A stretch of 64,000 nucleotides of DNA, from positions 1,009,555 through 1,073,554 of the forward strand of contig KB445802.1 in NCBI GenBank assembly GCA_000320605.2, read 5' to 3'. Positions 58,325 to 64,000 of the stretch are shown one piece after another; position 1 is the first letter of the stretch; each line of letters starts with the position of its first letter. The notes under the pieces were generated by a model, which saw only the letters and a program-made list of their open reading frames with translations, had not been told where the DNA came from and did no database searches. The stretch is from Gelatoporia subvermispora B. Its lineage: Eukaryota > Basidiomycota > Agaricomycetes > Polyporales > Gelatoporiaceae. The translations under genes were made by a program, and so were the position numbers.

Positions 58325-59229
58325 GGCGGGCGAGAAGAAGAGGGCGGGGCGGGGCAAAGCGCCGCAGCATGCCGCGGACATTTATGGGTCCACTCCTCCA
58401 CGCATCTTTGGAGACCCGGTGCGAAGACTTCGAGTCCAGGAACGGGCCAGAGATAGGCATCTTGGAAGACATGCATGAGGCCACACACGTGCGTGTTCTC
58501 GCCAATGTGCAACCGCAAGGCGAGTTGCCTTTTCCGGAGATGCGCGGCCCCTGCGCGTGGTGCCGCGTCCACGTGCTCGATCGCGTCGGTGGCACCGCCG
58601 TGGGCACTCCCAACGTTCGCGGGCAGTTTTCGTCCGGCAGACACGGCGCGCCCGTCGTTGCGCGATCAGCACCCTAAATAGAGTCTTCCCGGTCGGCGAA
58701 ACGCAAACACCTCCCGACTTGTTCATGCAAAGGCCGGCTGTGCCTGGGCGAGAAACAAACGGCGCACCATTCCGAAGATCGAGGGTAGGCGGAACTAGAG
58801 TTTTCAGTTATGCTAGAGATCCTAGGCGCCCCCAGATCTCGCAAACGTGTGGTGAGCATATCATAGCGCTGCGAAGGTTCTGGGAACGTACATACCAATG
58901 CGGCCGCCTCAGAAGACGGAGCAGTGCCACTTGTCGGCACGCTATTATCGTGGTCACCCGCGACGATAAGCGGTGTGAAGGAGCTCACAACTCCTCTCAC
59001 AGACAGAGCTCTCCATGTACACCGGGGAGGAAGTACCGCGATTGATCGTTCGTGGGAGCCAGGTGGAGGTTGCCACAAGACGCACACAAGGTACCACTAT
59101 CTGGCGGCACGCCGAGCTTATTTCGCGGCCGAGCTTCGAGAAGAGTGCGATCGATCTGCTCCTGGTCGGAGATCTAGATGTGTTCGTACATGCGGGTAAA
59201 AGTGGGCATCGAAGACCCTGGTGCCTGTA

Positions 59230-59690
59230 CTACTTTGCAGATGTCGTTTGTCTTTCGTGGACGGTCAGGATCTGCCAGAGGTTCAGTCGAAGGGCGCCAA
59301 CATGGCCAAAGATCAGTCTTATTGATGCCAGACTCTCGAGACCGAAAAGCTCACCGGCTGCCCCTTCCAAGTACGCCTCGCACATCAAGGTCGATACTGA
59401 AAGTACTCGCTTGTAGACATCGCGTCCAGTATAACTCGCGGCGAAGTAGAATGACTGTCTTGCACAATCGTTGGTATGCATGCGCCCTAGACCGAAGGGA
59501 GAGGGGGGGATGTATTCAGATTGTGACACACGTGGTTCAACAGGCTCTATCCAAAACTCACAGAAAGCCTCTGGTATACCATGTCGACGCGACGGGGCTA
59601 TCGGCAGATCCCGGAGATGGGCATGTACTGAAGGACCATTTGGCAGACTGGCACTTCGGAAAAATCTGTACAGGACTTGATGCTAGATGA
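59230..59690 (-). other. Unassigned coding-like segment
   Basis: A single open frame of more than 150 codons on the minus strand, preceded by an in-frame TAG that can serve as a splice acceptor. It includes RRHGIPEAFCEFWIEP, SFYFAASYTGRDVYKRVLSV and LEGAAGELFGLESLASIRLI. Upstream, segments such as GWGLRTAPSRRILCRFKEGP (about 59830-59920) may be earlier exons, but I could not build a full model. No family recognised; it may be a decayed gene. Confidence 0.4.
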
Positions 59691-61383
59691 CAGGGTGAAT
59701 ACTTCGTGTCAGATATTACGAAGAAGTGTGCGCATGACGAATTGCTGAGGATACTCAGGTGGTCTAGCACCGCAGTGAAAGGATGCTGGAATGCATCTCG
59801 GAGCCGCGTGCGACAGATATCAGGTATTCAAGACCTTTGTCATGGGGCCTTCCTTAAAGCGACAAAGAATACGGCGAGATGGAGCGGTGCGGAGTCCCCA
59901 GCCAGATGCAAGATCAATATTTGAGCAGCAGACATAAGAAGCGATGCTCTGTCAGTCATGCATGTTGAGCTTGAATAAGGGCGGTATGTTAGACTCGATA
60001 GAAGTTATGGGGCGGAGACATCTACCGGGCGTGATCTTGGAGCAGAAGAACACCTGATGAGACACCATTCTGTTTCGCAGCTACTTTCAAAATCTTTCAA
60101 AATGGATCCATAATATCAGCTAAGGAAGGTATGACCGTACTAGATGTTCTCTGTTTCAGACAATTAAATGTCAGTGACCGAATATCCAGCACTCGTGCAG
60201 AGCAGTGCGCGCAGTATCACGAGTTATATCCTAATCCTATCGCCTGAGCATTCCAACAGCATCGTAAAGGACTATGGAAGTAGGTCCGGACGGCAGATGT
60301 GGTGCGAGCTCGGGGTTGGTATGTACAGACGGCGGGGGGACGTACATCCCAAGCGATTTCTTCGATGACTCGACGTTCGCATCTCACAGGACTGCGGCAA
60401 CAAATACTTCTGTAAATTGCCCTGGAGATAGCTGCGCAATTACATAGCAAAAATTGGTCGATTTCGGGATGTCTTGTGATGCATGCGATTTACGAATCGC
60501 AGAGGTATCATGGGCGGCGTCAATCCAACCTCACTAGACGGGCGGCTATTGGACGAAAATCATCAGGATCGAGTCGATGCGCAGGGCACATTTACGACAA
60601 CCGACGCAAGTGCTATCGCTGCGGTACTGCGGGACACGCAGGGAGTGCGGATCCGACATCTTTCGCCGACGTGGAGACTTCACGCTCAAGAGAGGAGCAC
60701 ATACGCAAACGGAGCGTCCCACACCCCGCGCCGAGCACTGGCAACCCCAACGGATTTGCGGTCACGTGATCGCGTCTGGATGGCGAAAACAAGTCGATAG
60801 TCTTCCCACCTCGCGTTCTAGAGCAAGGTAGAGTCATCTGGAGGGCGATAGGGTGCTCTCGACGCGAAAAATCGCGGTCTAAGCTGGCTGGAATGCAGAC
60901 CAGGCAAGTCGACGAAGAGGGAAATGGTCGGACCCGGAACACCGCAGCATTGTGGCTCAAAGTAGAATGAAAGCCTCCGAACCATCCTGAAACCGAACAT
61001 GTCGTGTCGAGCAGGCTTTGCACAGCCCCCCAGAGGCTATCAGAGGAAGGCCCATACAGTCATAGTCGAGGATAGTGCTCCACAACATACCGCAGCTCCA
61101 TGCTGGCGAACGAGCTGGGGGCTGCAGGGTGGCAACCAAATGCGGTATCGGCTGTCACAGCCGTCACGAGGGACCCTGCATGGACCCTGTCTCTTTTTTC
61201 GCCTCTCCGCATTTTGAGAATCGCAGCTGTAGACGAAGGAGCAACGCTGCATATTCTGTTGAAGACGAGAGTGAGAAGCGAGTGCGGAATATTGTAGCGA
61301 GGCTCGTAGCGAGACTTGTGGAGGCTGCGGAGTTCCCGGGTCCGCGTGGCGGCGATCGCGCTCCCCAAAGATTCTGGGTGGCA

Positions 61384-61391
61384 TATATAAA
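61384..61391 (+). promoter_or_regulatory. TATA box of the delta-9 desaturase
   Basis: TATATAAA 63 bp upstream of the start codon, in a clean core promoter followed by a pyrimidine-rich leader. Confidence 0.7.
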
Positions 61392-61446
61392 CTGTTCGCC
61401 CTTGCAAGGGCAAACCCGCACCCGCCCCTCCTCTTCTTTGACCATC

Positions 61447-63118
61447 ATGTCCGACGCTGCCGACGCCCGCCTGGCGCAGGCCACACTAACCCCGCCGCTG
61501 ACCCCGCCATCCAAGTGGTCAAAGCTCGGCAAGGACAAGGAGGAGACTCCCGCCGACATCAACATCCCCGATAACTATGTCGCATGGACTCTCAAGAACC
61601 AAAAGGCGCTCCCGCCCATTTCTTGGGACAACTGGTGGAAGGAGCTGAACTACATTAGCGTGATGGTCCTCACCATTACGCCTGCCATCTCGATCTGGGG
61701 TCTATGCACGCAAAAGCTCCGCTGGGAGACGTTTCTCTTCAGCGTGTTCTACTACTACGTGACTGGTCTCGGTGAGTCCCCTCTCTGCAGTACAACCTGC
61801 GATACTCGTCAGGACGCGGTGCTAACCTCTATCGCACTTCAGGTATCACAGCGGGCTACCACCGGCTATGGGCACATCGGTCGTACAACGCGTCGAAGCC
61901 GCTGCAGTATTTCCTTGCTATGGCTGGTGCAGGTGCGGTTGAGGGCTCGATCAAGTGGTGGTCGCGGGGACACCGTGCGCACCATCGCTACACCGACACC
62001 GATCTCGACCCGTACAACGCGCACCGGGGATTGTGGTGGTCGCACATCGGATGGATGCTTGTCAAGCCGCGTCGCAAGCCCGGTGTCGCGGACATCAGCG
62101 ACTTGAGCAAGAACGACGTGGTGCGGTGGCAGCATCGCTGGTATATACAGCTCATCCTCATCTGCGGGTTCCTCATCCCGACGGTCGTGTGTGGACTCGG
62201 GTGGGGCGACTGGATGGGTGGCTACGTCTTCGCGGGTGCTGGTCGTCTCTGCTTTGTGCACCACGTACGTCCTCCGTCACAAGGAATGCGGGAGTTTGTC
62301 TGATCTTCTGGCAGTCGACGTTCTGCGTAAATTCGCTTGCGCACTGGCTCGGCGAGGCACCGTTCGACGACAAGCACACTCCGCGTGACCACCTCGTTAC
62401 CGCGCTGGTCACGATCGGCGAGGGCTACCACAACTTCCACCACCAGTTCCCCATGGACTACCGGAACGCGATCAAGTGGTACCAGTACGACCCAACGAAG
62501 TGGTTCATCTGGGTGTGTCAACAGCTCGGCCTTGCGAGCCACCTCAAGGTCTTCCCCGACAACGAGGTCCGCAAGGGTCAGCTCACCATGCAGCTCAAGC
62601 GTCTGCGCGAGCAGCAGGAGGGCCTTCGCTTCGCTCCGGATAGCAACGACCTGCCTGTCATCAGCTGGGAGAGCTGTGAGTACTCATCCGTATACCGGAT
62701 CTGATTCGTACTCATCTGTCGCAGACCAGGAGCAGTCTCTGAAACGCCCACTTATCGTCATCGCTGGCTTCATCCACGATGTGTCTGACTTCATTGACCA
62801 GCACCCCGGTGGTCCGCATCTGATTACCAAGTACATTGGCCGCGACGCGACGACTGCGTTCTTTGGTGGTGTGTACGACCACTCGAACGCTGCGCATAAT
62901 GTACGTCCCCCTGCAGCCTCTCCGCGTGTTCATCCTGACGTATCATTTCCGCACAGCTCCTTTCCATGAAGCGCGTCGGCGTTCTGCACGGCGGCACACA
63001 GCACGGGCTCGACGACAAGGCCATCCCTCCCGCACAGCGCCTCCGAGTCGCGCGGTATAGCGAGCTCAGCTCGCCGAACAACTCCGCGTGGTCGGACTGC
63101 GAGGGTCTCCTCGGATAA
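61447..63118 (+). CDS. OLE1: Stearoyl-CoA delta-9 desaturase with cytochrome b5 domain
   Basis: ER-membrane enzyme that introduces the delta-9 double bond into palmitoyl- and stearoyl-CoA. Exons 61447-61771, 61843-62264, 62315-62675, 62725-62900 and 62957-63118, 481 residues. All three histidine boxes are intact: HRLWAH (115-120), HRAHH (152-156) and HNFHH (288-292, in GEGYHNFHH). The C-terminal fused cytochrome b5 domain has the haem-binding HPGG (396-399) and a second His in DHSNAAHN. Hydrophobic segments flank the first box and lie before exon 3. The ATG at 61447 starts [17 protein letters not shown]; the open frame extends upstream through the TATA box, so earlier ATGs were rejected. A broken inverted copy is at 49380-51012. 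Confidence 0.96.
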
Positions 63119-64000
63119 GCCTTTCGTGGCCGGACCTTGCTATGCTTTTGCTTTTACTCTGGACCATAGTAACATGTTCTCTCGTTCTCTGCACGTTTCT
63201 GCATCAGTTTGCAATCTTCGGAAATTTAGATGTAGGGGCGCCCCTCCTTTGCGAGCCTCTGGCGCCGGATATCTGGCCCATATATGACGAGGTTCGTCCT
63301 GGTTTCCTGGCTGAGGACGCCGTCGCTTGTAGGGAGGGGTGCAGGAGGAGGATGGCGTGCGGTGTGGCTAGAGATGTATGGGGTGTCTTGTGAGATTAGA
63401 TGTGTAGGAGTCGTGGTCAAAAGTCCCTCCACTCGCTGTATATAGCTTCCACCATCATCGACTCGACAGTCGTCGTTGTCGTGATTCTATCATACTTATG
63501 GAACTGTGTGCTGATAGATGTTGACAAGGTTGAAGTTAGGGATAAGAGTCGACTGCTGTTGTTATCGTCTCTTGAGTTGCTCCTGTCCAGGTCCCCGGGA
63601 TCTGGTTCGGCGCTTGCGGAGCTGCCAGAGTGGCCCCGAGTGATCTGCATTGCGGACTCAGGCTTGCGATGTCACCAACTCCATTCACTAGAGTCAAACC
63701 ACTTCCCTTCACTGCTTCATCTCAGGGCATTCATGATTTGTGTTCATAAATGGCTGGAGCACCACTATCAGGCTGCGTTCTCCGTGCTAGTGACTACTCC
63801 TGCGACAAATGAGTCCATATCGCCTTACTTTTCGGGTCAGGTTGCGGAGCGGCTGCTCCTTCGAGTGGTCTTCGTGGTAAATTTCTGAGTGTTGGCATGA
63901 TAAGGCACCTTCCAAACTAACAATGCTTTTCTCCGCTGCTCGAACGACTCCGGTTATGATCGCTGATACATCTTGCGTCCTTTTTGTGGCGGAAAATAGC
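63119..64000 (+). other. 3' flank of the desaturase
   Basis: The first 230 bp or so are similar to the sequence beyond the desaturase pseudogene (49380-49620), so they belonged to the duplicated segment. An open frame at 63400-63888 has no ATG-supported family motif and is not called. Confidence 0.45.

Larger units (their letters stand above)
58325..61446. other. Gene-poor divergent region
   Basis: Promoters of the phosphate transporter and the desaturase at its two ends, with one coding-like segment in between (59230-59690, listed separately). Open frames overlapping the two promoters (58557-59045 plus, 60613-61023 minus) are not supported by motifs or splice links. Confidence 0.5.

Noticed and set aside
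61075..61446. Upstream in-frame extension of the desaturase
   Set aside because: It runs through the TATA box and is Cys/Arg-rich; the family N-terminus begins at MSDAADARL.
63400..63888. 162-codon open frame after the desaturase
   Set aside because: No family motif, odd composition and no splice or promoter context; overlaps sequence that looks like ordinary 3' flank.

Overview
The window is eukaryotic, and fungal, nuclear DNA. Genes are split by many short introns (mostly 48-80 nt, GT-AG with a few GC-AG). The housekeeping set includes a COP9 signalosome subunit, mitochondrial ATP synthase subunit k, a mitochondrial ornithine-type carrier and a delta-9 desaturase with a C-terminal cytochrome b5 domain. 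GH5 and GH16 secreted glucanases are also present. This points to a wood- or litter-decaying Agaricomycete, probably of the Polyporales. The species is inference. All exon boundaries were read by eye from reading frame, splice signals and paralogue comparison.

Left flank (1-13.7 kb): the 3' part of a GH5 endoglucanase, a type II membrane glycosyltransferase-like protein, CSN5, a convergent secreted S1/P1 nuclease, an F-box protein, a gene with weak pRiA4b ORF-3-like similarity, and a GNAT acetyltransferase. Apart from the GH5 gene, which is cut by the window edge, these look intact. A 49-bp repeat lies upstream of two of them in opposite orientations.

Accessory core (about 14.9-55.1 kb): this part is dominated by one expanded, unnamed gene family. 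I count eleven members plus truncated relics. Six sit in an 8.7-kb segment present twice in tandem (A1-B1-C1 and A2-B2-C2). Five more follow further on (D, E, F, G, H). All share a C-terminal core and the same pair of intron phases (0 then 2). Three members (B1, B2, F) carry an RPD ... E-x-K signature resembling PD-(D/E)XK nucleases. The rest lack one or more of these residues. This mix of catalytic-looking and degenerate paralogues is the best candidate here for an undescribed system. Its role is unknown.

Conserved genes interrupt the core: a single-pass membrane protein, a Ser/Pro-rich coiled-coil protein, ATP synthase subunit k, a GH16 glucanase and an ORT1-like carrier. Between family members F and G lie two abutting pseudogene fragments. 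One is an inverted partial copy of the delta-9 desaturase, introns and 3' flank included. The other is the last exon end of the mitochondrial carrier. Their functional parents are at 61.4 kb and 41.1 kb.

Right flank (55.8-64 kb): a PHO84-type phosphate transporter on the minus strand, a gene-poor 3-kb stretch with an unassigned coding-like segment, and the intact delta-9 desaturase. I saw no rRNA, CRISPR array or intact transposon, and no convincing tRNA.
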